Of a DNA stretch of 64,000 nucleotides, positions 19,892-30,161 are shown piece by piece; the first letter of the stretch is position 1, and each line of letters begins with the position of its first letter. Under the pieces are notes generated by a model. The model did not search any database. It was not told the DNA's origin and worked only from the letters and a program-made list of their open reading frames with translations. The translations under genes were made by a program, and so were the position numbers. The DNA is taken from positions 7,145,718 through 7,209,717 of the forward strand of contig NC_089821.1 of the NCBI RefSeq assembly GCF_035046505.1. Reading direction: 5' to 3'. This stretch comes from Tiliqua scincoides. Taxonomy: Eukaryota; Chordata; Lepidosauria; Squamata; Scincidae.

Positions 19892-21147
19892 CAGTGGCGT
19901 CACTAGGGTTTGTGTCACCCGGTGTGGGATGCCAGCGCATCACCCGCATGCAGCGGGTGGGACAATACCCCAGGTGGTGGGGGTGGTGATGTACCATCAC
20001 TCCGCCCCCACTGGCTTTTTGGCTGTACTTTTTGATAGAACAAAGATAGAACACATTCTGCATGAAATTACGCATTGACTGATATATAACATGATGGTAT
20101 TATTCTTCTACATTATGATTTTAGTGATTCTGGTCACTATTGGTGTCACACCCTCCTCCAAGGGTGTCAACTTACTAACACCTTATTGCAGCAGTTTTCA
20201 AACTTTTAGCACTGGGACCCACTTTTTACAATGACAATCTGTTCAAGACCCACCAGAAGTGATGTCATGGTAGAAGTGACATCATCAGGCAAATTAAATA
20301 AGTATAAATATTTAAAGTTAAACAAATAATTAAATAAGCAGACGCCAGCACTGGTCCACCAAGTGAATTTCCTCTGTAACCTGCCTACAATAACACCCCC
20401 CCTCCAAAATCAGTAAGGTTTTCAGCCCTACCCAGTGCCCAGTTCAATTTAAGAACTTCTGTTTAAACCAGATCACTGTCAGGATCCACCTGGCTTTGCA
20501 AGTCTCAAAAATGTTCACCTTATCAGCTGCAGCCTCTGTTTTGATCCTTTTTGTGGGGGGGGGGGGGGCAGGTGAGTCTGCCTTCTGGAGCACTTGTTTA
20601 GCTCCAGGCGCATAGGATCAGGACCATTCTGGTAGCTTTGCATTCTCCTTCACCTGATCTTCCACACCAGCCAAGGCACGTTTGCTTACTCGCAAGTAAA
20701 CGCAACGGTGAGGCTTAGTTTCTCTTTCCATAGGGCTCAATACATTCATCTGCTTGGAGGGAGGGACTTCCTTCTCTGGTATTTTTGGGGGCTGCATTCA
20801 TTGGATCAGGACCATTCTGGTGTTGTTGGATTCCTCTCAGCCTGCCTTTTCTGACGCACTAAGGCAAGTTCGCTTACTTGCGAGTAAACATGCGATATGG
20901 CTCACTTGCACTTTTCATAGGGCTCCATGCATTTTTTGGTTTCTGGTTTTTTTGGCCATAACTTTTGATAGAAAGGAGATATTTCACTCTGGTTTTTTGC
21001 ATTGCCTTCTGCTCGAAATTCCACATCCAACAGTATATAACATGATGGGGTTGCTCCTAACCACCACGATTTTACCGCGTCACCCCCCTGTGTGTGTCAC
21101 CTGGTGCAGCCCACACACCCTCCCCACACCCCTTAGCGATGCCACTG
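19892..21147 (-). mobile_element. hAT-like composite element, copy 1
   Basis: The termini CAGTGGCGTCACTAGGG and CCTTAGCGATGCCACTG are inverted repeats. Flanks CTTCTGTA and CTTCCGTA form an 8-bp duplication with one mismatch. The two ends of the interior are related in direct orientation, each with a TTTTTGGC...TTTGATAGAA block followed by TATATAACATGATGG, so it looks like a dimer of one smaller MITE. Between them lie a hAT-terminus-like segment (AGCAGTTTTCAAACTTTTAG near 20189) and a 186-bp direct duplication. It is in inverse orientation to copies 2 and 3. No transposase frame was seen. Confidence 0.8.
20615..20935. repeat. Direct duplication of about 186 bp inside composite copy 1
   Basis: GGATCAGGACCATTCTGGT occurs near 20617 and again 186 bp later. 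In both units it is followed by a CTTACT(C/T)GC(A/G)AGTAAAC block and then CATAGGGCTC. Copies 2 and 3 carry the same doubled arrangement in reverse, so it predates their spread. Confidence 0.65.
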
Positions 21148-21282
21148 CTTCCGTACAAGGAAGTTTCATTTCACAAAGAATTTAGAACACGTCAACAAGC
21201 AAGGAGTGACCTGGGAGACAGTAAATACTTGATGTTCCAAAAAAAAATCTGAGGACCAGAAAATGCAGCAGTTACAGAATTG

Positions 21283-21462
21283 GGGCCCAATTCTATCCAA
21301 CTTTCCAGCATCGATGCAGCTACAATGCAGCTCCAAGGAAAGGGAACCAATGTTCCCTTACCTACAGGAAGCTTCTGTGATGGCCTCCCCACTGCAGGAT
21401 GTAGTGCATGCCCTGTTGGCACAGTTGCATTAGTGCTTGGGAAGTTGGATAGGACTGGCCCT
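21283..21462. mobile_element. PIF/Harbinger-like MITE, copy 5
   Basis: The left end GGGCCCAATTCTATCC and right end GGATAGGACTGGCCC are inverted repeats, and the copy is of family length. No clear target duplication. Confidence 0.7.
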
Positions 21463-22599
21463 CAAAGTTCTAAAAATAGGAAGCAAAGAAAAGAAACATT
21501 TTTTTTCACAGTGAAACGAATGTAAGGACTTTCAAGGACCTGTTTTAAAAATGGTGCTTTGGTTCCCACTGTTTCTAGAATTAAGAGTAAGCAGTAGTCA
21601 GGTTAGCAGATCACATAGGATGCTGTAGTCCTAAGCTGACTACTGGCTTAGGTAGATTTTCCAAAGAAAATCTCTAAATTGAGTAGCTGGACAACTGAAT
21701 AGCAGGATAGAGGCTAAGTGCAAAGTGATGCATGTTAGCACAAACAATCGTAACTATCTATGGTGTCAGCTTTCTGTTTAACTAATGGGTTAAAATTACA
21801 GGCATGACAGGCAACAGACTGCTTAACATTTGCCTCCAGGGACAATCACACATTACTTGTTTGGGACCCCCTACCAGGACTCAGAAAACCACATCAATAA
21901 TTCATTTGGTTGGGTTGTCTCTAGAATGCTTTGCTGGACTTGAACTACTGGCAGCAAAAACAGAGTTTAAAAGGAGAACATCAGACACGTTTATCCCTCA
22001 GGATCCATCTCTGCTGGAGGAAGTAAAAATAGCACCATGGGACAGGCTGTTTATGTTGAAGCATGCACTAGAGACTTACTTGATAGATCTTCCAAACTTC
22101 TTCATTAGAAGAACTTTATTATTAATGCTGCAGCAGTTTCCTTCTGCAATGTGGAATAGGTGTTGATGTCATGTTCCATGCAGTCTAAGGTTTTGGAGGA
22201 GTGGGGATATAGCTGTGGAAGGTACAGTCCATTAGTTGTTTCAGTGCCCCATCGACAAAAAGTTTGGCTGAAATTTCTTTATCTTATTTTGAATGATTAA
22301 GCAGACTGATCAAACCAGTAGAAACTGGAATGGCTGTTGGCAACAAATAATAACCACAATATGGGTACAGAATTCCATTCTCCTAGCCATTATTAAATGC
22401 CAACAAAAATTTGTTGTTTAGAATGTTGTTGATTGTAACATGGACATTTATTTCTGTGCTATTTCATTTGGTATGATGGACAATTGACTCTTATGCTATT
22501 TTATCAGTTCTGTTTTAATTTGCACAGTTTATTTTATATGCAATTTTGTTTGGCCCATGGCTAAACATATAAATTTATTCTGATTATGCTGTGGTCTGA
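21463..22599. other. Intergenic with traces of an old LINE
   Basis: Near 21715-21760, GCAAAGTGATGCATGTTAGC resembles the CR1/L3 KVMH region seen at 12940, heavily decayed. A 120-codon open frame at 21804-22166 has no motif I recognise and no splice or conservation support, so it is not annotated as a gene. Confidence 0.4.
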
Positions 22600-22905
22600 A
22601 CTGGCAATAACTACTCAGGAAAGAGATCTTGGGATAATAGTAAAAAGCTAGCTGAAAACATCAGCTCAGTTTGCTGCAGTAATAAAAAATAAAAAAAAGG
22701 AAATTCAGTGTTCGAAATTACTAGAAAGGGGAGTGATAACAAAGCATCAAGTATCATAATGGCATTATATAAATCTATGGTACACCCACATTTACAATGC
22801 TGCAAACAATGTTAGCCAAGCTCAACAAAGATATTGTGGATCTGGAGAAGGTGTGACAAAGGACAATGAAAGCAATCAGCGGGTTAGAACATCTTCCCCT
22901 CAAAG
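22600..22905 (+). mobile_element. Old CR1/L3-like LINE fragment
   Basis: Broken frames give residues resembling QERDLGIIV, then MALYKSMVHPHLQC, then KDIVDLEKV, in the same order as the CR1 C-terminal region at 13017-13250. It is far more diverged than copies A-E. It is cut at about 22905 by the hAT-like fragment that follows. Confidence 0.65.
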
Positions 22906-22914
22906 AAAGAAAGT

Positions 22915-23207
22915 TGGCCTCCTCCCATAAAGTGGGTGGGGCAACATTCCGGGCAGCGATCGTTGTGATATACTATTGCCCTGCTTCCGCTGCTTTTTTG
23001 GTTATAATGTTTGATAGAATAGAGATGTTTCAACATGGTTTGTTTCACTGAATTCTGCATGAAATTACACACACATATAAGAAGAAGGCATTATTCAAAA
23101 ATACGAAGATTTTAAAAATTTTGGCCAGTGGTGGTGTCACCCCACTGCATGCAGCACCTGGTGCAGCTTGCACCCCCCCCCCGCATCTCCCTAGTGATGC
23201 CACTGGT
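22915..23207. mobile_element. Monomer-like fragment of the hAT composite family
   Basis: It shares TTTTTTGGTTATAATGTTTG, TCTGCATGAAATTAC and the right terminus CTCCCTAGTGATGCCACTG with the composite elements. The left terminus is missing. At about 290 bp it has the size of one half of the dimeric copies. Confidence 0.6.
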
Positions 23208-23736
23208 GATAGTTACTTCTAAGTAAGATCTGCATAGAATTGGGCTACTAGTATAGTACACTCAATTTATATGATTTTTCTATTATGCTGTGTGGGGTGG
23301 ATTTGATAGATTTATTCTGTGACAGTCAGAGACCAGCTGGACATGGGGTGATGTGTCACCCAGATGCCCTCATGCTCCAGTAGTTGACTTGGCGTTTACA
23401 TAATAGTAACATTTCAAACAGCTGTCAAGCAGTCTCGAAGGGGACAACAGGGAAGGAGTAAATACAAGGTTGTGCACTTTTGCAGAAAAGAGTCTAGGAT
23501 TCAACACAGAATTTCATTTCTAGCAGCCTTCTCTCTTGAAAGTGTTATATGCAGACAGAAATATTTAATAGGTTCTTGTATGTAGGACCACTGAACCTGT
23601 AACGGAGCCTTTCACTAACAGACATGGCACATTGGGGATGAACCAGAGGCAACCAGCATCAGTGTGTGTGCGTAAACCTAGGTTTACTAATGTGCCTTTC
23701 CTCTAAACCATGCAGCCAGAGTTGGAGTCTCATGCA
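23208..23736. other. Intergenic, nothing recognised
   Basis: AGTTACTTCTAAGTAAG near 23211 followed by GCATAGAATTGGGC is probably a fragment of the 85-bp MITE. No other feature was seen. Confidence 0.4.
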
Positions 23737-24988
23737 CAGTGGCGTTGCTAGGGGGTGCAGGGGGTGTGGGCCGCACCGGGTGACACGCACAGGGGGGTGA
23801 CGCACTAAAATTGCGGTGGTTAGGAGTAATCCCATCGAAATATATACCGTTGGATGCAGAATTTCACGCAGAATGCAATGCAAAAAACCAGAGTGAAATA
23901 TCTCCTTTCTATCAAAAGTTATGGCCAGAAAACCGGAGAACAAAAAATGCATGGATCCCTATGGAAAGTGTAAGTGAGCCGTATTGTGCGTTTACTTGCG
24001 AGTAGATGAACTTGCCTTAATCCTTTGGAAATGGCTGACTGAGAGGAATCCAATGACACCAGAATGGTCCTGATCCAATGAATCCAGCCCCCCAAAAACA
24101 CCTGAGAAAGAAGTCCCTCCCTCCAAGCAGATCAATGTATTGAGCCCTATGGAAAGAGAAACTAAGTCTCACAGTCACATTTACTCCAAGTAAGCAAATG
24201 TGCCTTGGCTGGTGGTCAGGCCAGGCAAAGGGGAATGTGGAGCCACCAGAATGGTCCTGGTCTGATGGAACTGGAGATCAGCAAATGCTACGGAAGGCAG
24301 CCTCCCCCCCCCACACTTAAAAGGATCAAAACAGAGGCTTCAGCTGATAAGGTGAACTTTTTTGAGACTTGTAAAGCCAGGTGGATCCTGACAGTGATCT
24401 GGTTTAGTCAGAAGTTCTAAATTGAACTGGACACAGGGTAGGGCAGAAAACCTTACTGATTTTGGAGGGGGAGGTGTTATTGCAGGCAGGCTACAGAGGA
24501 AATTCACTTGGTGGACCAGGGCTGGCTTCTGCTTATTTAATTATTTGTTTTACTTTAATTATTTATACATATTTATTTTAATTTGCATGATGATGTCACT
24601 TCCACTATGATATCCCTTCTGGTGGGTCTTGGAGAGATTGTCATTCTAAAAAGTGGGTCCCAGTGCTAATAGTTTGAGAACTGCTGCAATAAGGTATTAG
24701 TAACTTGACACCCTGGGGTGTGTGTGTGTGTGTGTGTGTGACACCACTAGTGACCAAAATCACGAAAAGCACAGTTTGGAAGAATAATACCATCATGTTA
24801 TATATCAATCAATGCGTAATTTCATGCAGAATGTGTTCTATTAAAAGGTACAGCCAAAAAACCAGTGGGGGCGGAGTGATGGTACATCACCACTCCCACC
24901 ACCTGGGGTATTGCCCCACCCTTCTGCATGGGGGGGGTGATACGCTGGCATCCCGCACAGGGTGACGCGAACCCTAGTGATGCCACAG
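23737..24988 (+). mobile_element. hAT-like composite element, copy 2
   Basis: The termini are CAGTGGCGTTGCTAGGG and CCCTAGTGATGCCACAG. A perfect 8-bp duplication CTCATGCA lies on both sides (23729-23736 and 24989-24996). At 1252 bp it has the same architecture as copy 1 but inverted. It includes the internal hAT-like segment ending TTTGAGAACTGCTG and a (TG)n run at about 24717-24740. No intact frame was seen. Confidence 0.88.
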
Positions 24989-24996
24989 CTCATGCA

Positions 24997-25674
24997 CCTT
25001 CCATCCTGGTGCTCTGGAGCTCAGCATTTATGGTGATGTCATTGCTGAGTGCACCAGAGCTATTCCAGTGCAGCTCTGTTAGGGCTCCAAACTTTCCCTG
25101 TAAAAATTACAGGGAACATTGGTCACAGGGGCGTTCAGATGGAAGAGTGGGGACCACCTGGAATTCCAGGCCAACACTTTACGAAACCAGGTGGGCTTGG
25201 CTGACCAATTGGTGGGCATGTGCCAATCTCAGTTAGAGGGTCAGCCAGCTTCTTTTGTAATTGAGAAACTCCAGACATGAAGACAGGGAATCTGTGTAAG
25301 ATTAATCTGGGATGCCTTGTGGTCTGAACTGAATGCTGCTGAATTCAAAAAGAATAGGTCTACAGCAGGCATCCAGAGGGGGTAAGGACAATCTAAAAAT
25401 AGAGAAAAATTAGGAAAACTCAAGGATTTTTGCCACAGTTTTGTATAGGGGATGAATAATTCTAAATTACCATAACAGTAAATGAGTAATTTAACAGTAC
25501 AGCACATGAATTCTGTGACAGACAAGAGGTGGAACAATTATGGAAGATACATGTTCAAAGGACCACCATGAGCTGTACCAGTATTGTCTGTCAGAGGTGG
25601 CATAAAGAATTTGGTGCACAAAATCTAAATGGGCCTCTCATGATGATAAAACTATAACAATAAACAACATACTG
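24997..25674. other. Intergenic, nothing recognised
   Basis: No gene or repeat was recognised. Confidence 0.4.
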
Positions 25675-25955
25675 TTATTGATATTAGTTTTATTTAAATT
25701 GTTCCTAAAATTATTTGGGTTTATAGGCTGTGGTCAAATAAAACCATTTCTACATGAGGTTTTGTCAACTGTTATGGTAGGCATTTTCAAAGGCTACCTG
25801 TCAGAGAAAAACCTGCTATCAACTATCACTAATCAATTGCTGGTACCTAGTGAAGTCACTGCTGTTTGTGGTGTCCCAAGTGCCTTTTTCCACATAAGTT
25901 CACTGTTATCCTTACATTCATGGATGCCTATGTTCCTTAAGAGCTGGTAACCAAG
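25675..25955 (-). mobile_element. Left arm of a foldback element (Penelope-like 3' region?)
   Basis: This block is the inverse of the right arm at 26177-26830. For example, GGTAGGCATTTTCAAAGGCT here matches AGCCTTTGAAAATGCCTACC there, and CATGGATGCCTATGTTCC matches GGAACATAGGCATCCATG. The pattern of a GATGCCTACC-like block, then GAAACGTCAGG, then ACAGCC resembles the 3' end of vertebrate Penelope-like retroelements as I remember it. That assignment is tentative. Confidence 0.55.
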
Positions 25956-26176
25956 CATGGTTCATACCCTATGACTCTTCTTTTCTGTTCATATTGTGGT
26001 GAACATGTGGTGAAAACTGGGCATAGAATGGATTTTGAGCAAACACAGGTGTTATCTACCACCAGTCACTATTACACTCGTGTATATATAGAGAAGGTAT
26101 TGAGATTCATAAATATATTTATATATTTATGGAGCAATATAAATAGAAAAGAGGAGTTGTCAAGTATCAACAACTT

Positions 26177-26830
26177 GGTTACTGGCTCTTAGGAACATAG
26201 GCATCCATGACTGTAAGACCATCCGTGAACTTATGCAGAACAAAGGCACTTGGGACTTTAAGAAAGCAGTGACTCCACTAGATGCCAGCAATGTTAGTGA
26301 CGGTTGATAGTTGCTGTTGACAGCTGATAACTGTTTGTTTTTTCTCTTAGGGGTAGCCTTTGAAAATGCCTACCATAGCAATAGGTCAGTGTTTCTCAAT
26401 GTTTGTCCTCCGCTGTACAATTTCACATGGTCCACCTATTGGAAGTACCACTTCATTGCCAAGTACTTCTGGGTTGGGAGGCGAGATATGATGCAACAAA
26501 CACCAGTAAGAGGCTCGGAGAGGAGGGCTTTTTTGAGTGCAGAAAAGCATGCTTTGGAGCTCTGCCTGCTGAGCCAAACCTCCTCCTACTATTTGTTGTG
26601 TCAAGCTCCTGGTCTTGCTGCCAGATGGCAGGTGTCCAGGGATCCTGCAAGTATCACTAGATACCACCTCAAGTACCATTGGTGGTACCCATACCACTGG
26701 TTGAAAACACTGCAGTAGGTGAAACGTCAGGTAGAAATGGTTTTATTTAACCACAGCCTAGAAAACCAAATAGTTGTAGGAACAATTTTATGAATGTTGA
26801 TTGCAAAAGTCTTAGTGTTTATTTTAACTT
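26177..26830 (+). mobile_element. Right arm of the foldback element, interrupted by a hAT
   Basis: It is homologous to the inverted left arm over about 270 bp. The hAT MITE 26387-26712 lies exactly where the left arm runs on without a break, so that insertion is younger. A third, single copy of the arm is at 28935-29236. The roughly 220 bp between the arms is unrelated sequence. Confidence 0.6.
26387..26712. mobile_element. hAT-like MITE nested in the foldback arm
   Basis: The ends CAGTGTTTCTCAA and TTGAAAACACTG are inverted. Flanks CAATAGGT and CAGTAGGT form an 8-bp duplication with one mismatch. The interior holds ACCACCTCAAGTACCA and related GGTACC-rich blocks. A relative in the opposite orientation runs off the end of the window at 63690. 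Confidence 0.82.
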
Positions 26831-27349
26831 GTGTTATTGCCAGCCCCAAACCTGTGGCCTGACCTCATTATGTCTGATGGTAGGTCCAGCCCTGTAACTT
26901 GTTTATGCCTTGCAGTTATTTGAAAGGGATTCAGAGTCATTTGGAAGAACTCAAAAAAACAATTTTGATGACCCTCTGAGATACATAGAGGTCTTGTTGT
27001 CATGGATGAGAATGTAGGTGTTGTATTTGCCAGTGCCTCCCTTCCTGGATGGAGGCCTCCACTGATTAAGTGTGGGGGTTCACAACACAGCCATTGAGAG
27101 GAATTTTATAAGGGGTACAAAGCTTCTTTTGGTCCCCTTCTCTCCAAATGTGAATTTGGCTCCCAAGCCCCCCTTTATTGGCTCCTTTTAGCTTCTGGAC
27201 CCCCTTTTTGGCCCTGGGTGCAGGTACAATGCACCCCCTCTGAGGCCCTGGTTCACAGCATGCTAGAGTGCACAACTGAAACTGCTCAACCATATCTTGG
27301 GTAGTCAACCTGCAGGGTGGGTGTACACACTGAAAAAAGGCAATGAGTG
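26831..27349. other. Intergenic, nothing recognised
   Basis: No gene or repeat was recognised. Confidence 0.4.
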
Positions 27350-27357
27350 TTCAGGAC

Positions 27358-28748
27358 CACTGGCATCACTAGGGGGGGTGCAGGCCGCACCGGGTGATGC
27401 TCCCTGAGGGGGTGACATGCCCTGGGGGGAGGATGCACTAACTTTACAGCCTTCGGAGCTACCCTGTTGTGCCATATACCATTGGATGTGGAATTACCAG
27501 CGAAGTGCAATGCAAAAAACAGAATTGACGTAGCTCCTTTCGTTCAAAAGTTATGGCCAAAAAAAGAAGGAAAAATGCATGGATCCCTATGGAAAGTGAA
27601 AGTGAGCCATATCATGTGTTTACTTGCGAATAGGCGTACTTGCCATAGTCCATCGGAAAGGGCAGGCTGAGAGGAAGCCAACCACACCAGAATGGTCCCG
27701 ATCCAATGAATGCAGCCCCCCAAAACACAAAAGGTCCCTCCCTCCCAGCCCTATGGAAAGTGAAGCAGCCTCATGGTCGCGTTTACTCACGAGTAGGCAG
27801 ACAAGCCTTGGCTGATGGTCAGGCCAGGCAAAGGAGAATGTGAGGACACCAGAATGGTCCTGATCCTATGGAATTGAAGCCCAGCATATGTTCCAGAAGG
27901 CAGCCTCTCCCCCCTCCCCACTAAAAAGGACAAAAAAAAGAGGCTTGAATGGTAACGGGAAAGTATTCTATTTTGCAAAACCAGGTGGGTCTTTATCTTG
28001 ATATGCTTGAAATAGAAGAACTTTAAACTGGGCACTGGGGAGGGCTGGAAATCTCACTGATTCTTTTTTTTGGGGGGGGGGGGTTATTGCAAGCAGGCTA
28101 CAGAGTAAGCCCCATTGACTACTATGGGACTTACTTCAAAATAGACATGCATAGGATTGGGCTCACAGGCTGCAATCCTACCCACACTTTCCTAGGAGTA
28201 AGCCCCATTGGCCACAATAGAACTTACTTCAAAGTAGATTCACTTGGTGGACAGGACTGACTCTGACTCTCCCTTATTTAATTATTACTTTTATTTTAAT
28301 TTAATTATTTATAATTATTTATTTTAATTTGCTTAATGATGTCACTTCTGGCCATGACATCACTTCCAATGGGCCCTGGACAGATTGTCATTCTAAAAAG
28401 TGGGTCGCAGTGCTAAAAGTTTGAGAACTGCTGCAATAAGGTGTTTGCAAGTTGAACGGGTGTGTGTGTGTGTGAGGCCCTAGAAGTTTTCAAAATCACT
28501 AAAATCAGAGTTTGGAGGAATAAGACCATTGTGTTATATATCAATCAATGCGTAATTTCATGCAGAATGCAATGAAACAAACCACAATGAAATATCTGTG
28601 TTCTAACAAATGGTACAGCCAAAAAACCAGTGGAGGCGGGGCGATGGTACATCACCACGCCCACCACCTGGAGCATTGCCCTGCCCATTGCATGGGGTGA
28701 CGCACAAGCCTCCTGCACGACGTGATGTGAATCCTAGTGACGCCACTG
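27358..28748 (+). mobile_element. hAT-like composite element, copy 3
   Basis: The termini are CACTGGCATCACTAGGG (one base off the family) and CCTAGTGACGCCACTG. A perfect 8-bp duplication TTCAGGAC lies on both sides (27350-27357 and 28749-28756). It is colinear with copy 2. It is about 139 bp longer, which is almost wholly explained by the nested MITE at 28106-28237. A (TG)n run lies at about 28460-28475. Confidence 0.88.
28106..28237. mobile_element. Two adjoining copies of the 85-bp palindromic MITE, nested
   Basis: TAAGCCCCATTGACTACTAT with ATGCATAGGATTGGGC is followed by GCAATCCTACCCACACTTTC with AGTAAGCCCCATTGGCC. Composite copy 2 lacks the whole block: its GGCTACAGAG is followed at once by GAAATTCACTTGG, an empty-site reference. 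Confidence 0.75.
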
Positions 28749-28761
28749 TTCAGGACAAGAT

Positions 28762-28830
28762 CCAGAACAATTTATTTATTTACAAATGTATATCCTGCTT
28801 TATCTCCCTAGTGGGCATTCAAAGCAGCAA
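28762..28830. mobile_element. Fragment of a dispersed SINE/LINE tail
   Basis: TTTATTTATTTACAAATGTA, then ATCCTGCTTTATCTCCC, resembles a common reptile repeat tail also present near 29328. It is short and unclassified. Confidence 0.35.
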
Positions 28831-28934
28831 ACAAGCAGTCAGTTCTATGCTTCTTCCATTCAGTTCTTCTGGTGCCTGCTTGCCAACTCAATTGAGTTGG
28901 CACCACCAAAAGTGACACCACCACCAAAAGAAGT

Positions 28935-29236
28935 CATACCTATAGTTGCATGCCCTGCCTTGTCATTAGCTATGACTTGTAACATCCGTGTCAGTGAGGT
29001 AGCACCAGAGGAAAACCTAGACAGCCTGTCATGCTCCCAACAATCTATCAGTGACAGTTGACAGTTGCTGTTGACAGTTGCTAAGTTTGTTTTCTTTTTC
29101 TTCTGAGTGGTAGCCTTTGAAAATGCCTACCATTGCAGGAGGCGAAACATCAGGTAGAAATGGTTCTATTCGATCACAGCCTATAAACTCGAATTATTTA
29201 GGGACAATTTTATGAACATTGACCGTGAAAGTTTTA
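28935..29236 (+). mobile_element. Single arm homologous to the foldback element
   Basis: It shares GTAGCCTTTGAAAATGCC, GAAACATCAGGTAGAAATGG and TCACAGCCTATAAA with 26340-26760, without the nested hAT. It is directly followed by the palindromic MITE at 29237. Confidence 0.55.
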
Positions 29237-29320
29237 CAGCCCAATCCTATGCATGTCTACTCAGTCCCATTTGAGTGGATGGGGCTTACTCCCAGGAAAG
29301 TGTGGATAGGCTTGGGCTGC
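29237..29320. mobile_element. Short palindromic MITE (about 85-bp family)
   Basis: It runs from CAGCCCAATCCTATGCATG to GTGTGGATAGGCTTGGGCTG, whose outer parts are inverted repeats, around GGGGCTTACTCCCAGG. A good example of the family. Confidence 0.75.
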
Positions 29321-29327
29321 CCTTCTT

Positions 29328-29640
29328 GTTTATTTATTAAATTTATTTCAGAGATTTTTATCCTACCTTTCCTCCATCAGAGCAGATGACTTAGGGCCCA
29401 AACCTGTCCAATTTTCCAGTGCCGAAGCAACTGTGCTAATGGGGCATGTACTGCATCTTGTAGTGGGGCAGCAGTCACAGAGGCCTCCTTAAGGTATGGG
29501 AACATTTATTCCCTTACCATGGGGCTGCATTGTAGTTGCACCAAGGCTGAAAAATTGCATAGGATTGGGCCATAAGGTGGCGTACAATTTATAGATAAAA
29601 AATACAATTTATAAAAACAGTGAATAAACTTGGGGGGGGA
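29328..29640. mobile_element. Dispersed repeat tail split by a PIF-like MITE
   Basis: ATTTTTATCCTACCTTTCC up to GATGAC continues after the MITE as GGTGGCGTACAATTTATAG. The two pieces are the usual neighbours in this type of reptile SINE/LINE tail. Confidence 0.5.
29394..29571. mobile_element. PIF/Harbinger-like MITE, copy 6 (nested)
   Basis: The ends are GGGCCCAAACCTGTCC and GCATAGGATTGGGCC. TTA precedes it and ATA follows, an imperfect 3-bp duplication. It interrupts the repeat tail 29328-29640. Confidence 0.7.
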
Positions 29641-29774
29641 ACCAATTGGAAGAGGGCAAAACTATTTACACTCAAGGATCTGCTATAGAGGCACAGGAGG
29701 CAGACAACCCATCACTCAAATGCCAAATGTTTTATTGCATTTTTATGGGTGAGGGATTCTGATTTTAATAGATG

Positions 29775-30077
29775 CAGGGTGACCAGATGTCCTTTTTCCA
29801 GGACATGTCCTCTTTTTAAGCCTCATGTCCTGGAAAAGAACTTAAATGCCCTCCTTTTCCCTGTGAGCAGGCAGTGCATAGCCTTCTTGTAAATAATAAA
29901 TTATATGAAATATAGTTTTAAATGTAATAATAAGTAATATAGTGTTTAAATTAACCAAATGGAATCAATATATGAGTGTTTTCATCTTTTATTTTGTCAT
30001 GTACTACATTTTTCCTGGATGTCCTACATTTTGGGGTGCCTTGTCCTCCTTGGCGGTTATGACATCTGATCAGTCTG
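29775..30077. mobile_element. hAT-like MITE
   Basis: The ends CAGGGTGACCAGATGTCC and GACATCTGATCAGTCTG are inverted repeats. Flanks AATAGATG and TATAGATG are an 8-bp duplication with one mismatch. The interior has paired blocks TCCTTTTTCCAGGACATG and CATTTTTCCTGGATGTCC. Confidence 0.8.
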
Positions 30078-30161
30078 TATAGATGTGATTGTGACCAGTA
30101 TGGAGCTGACAGTGACTCTCCATTAATTACCACAGAATTCAAGGAATGTGCTAATTCTGAG

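Noticed and set aside
21804-22166. A 120-codon open frame
   Set aside because: No recognisable domain, repeats on both sides and no splice context. It is probably chance.
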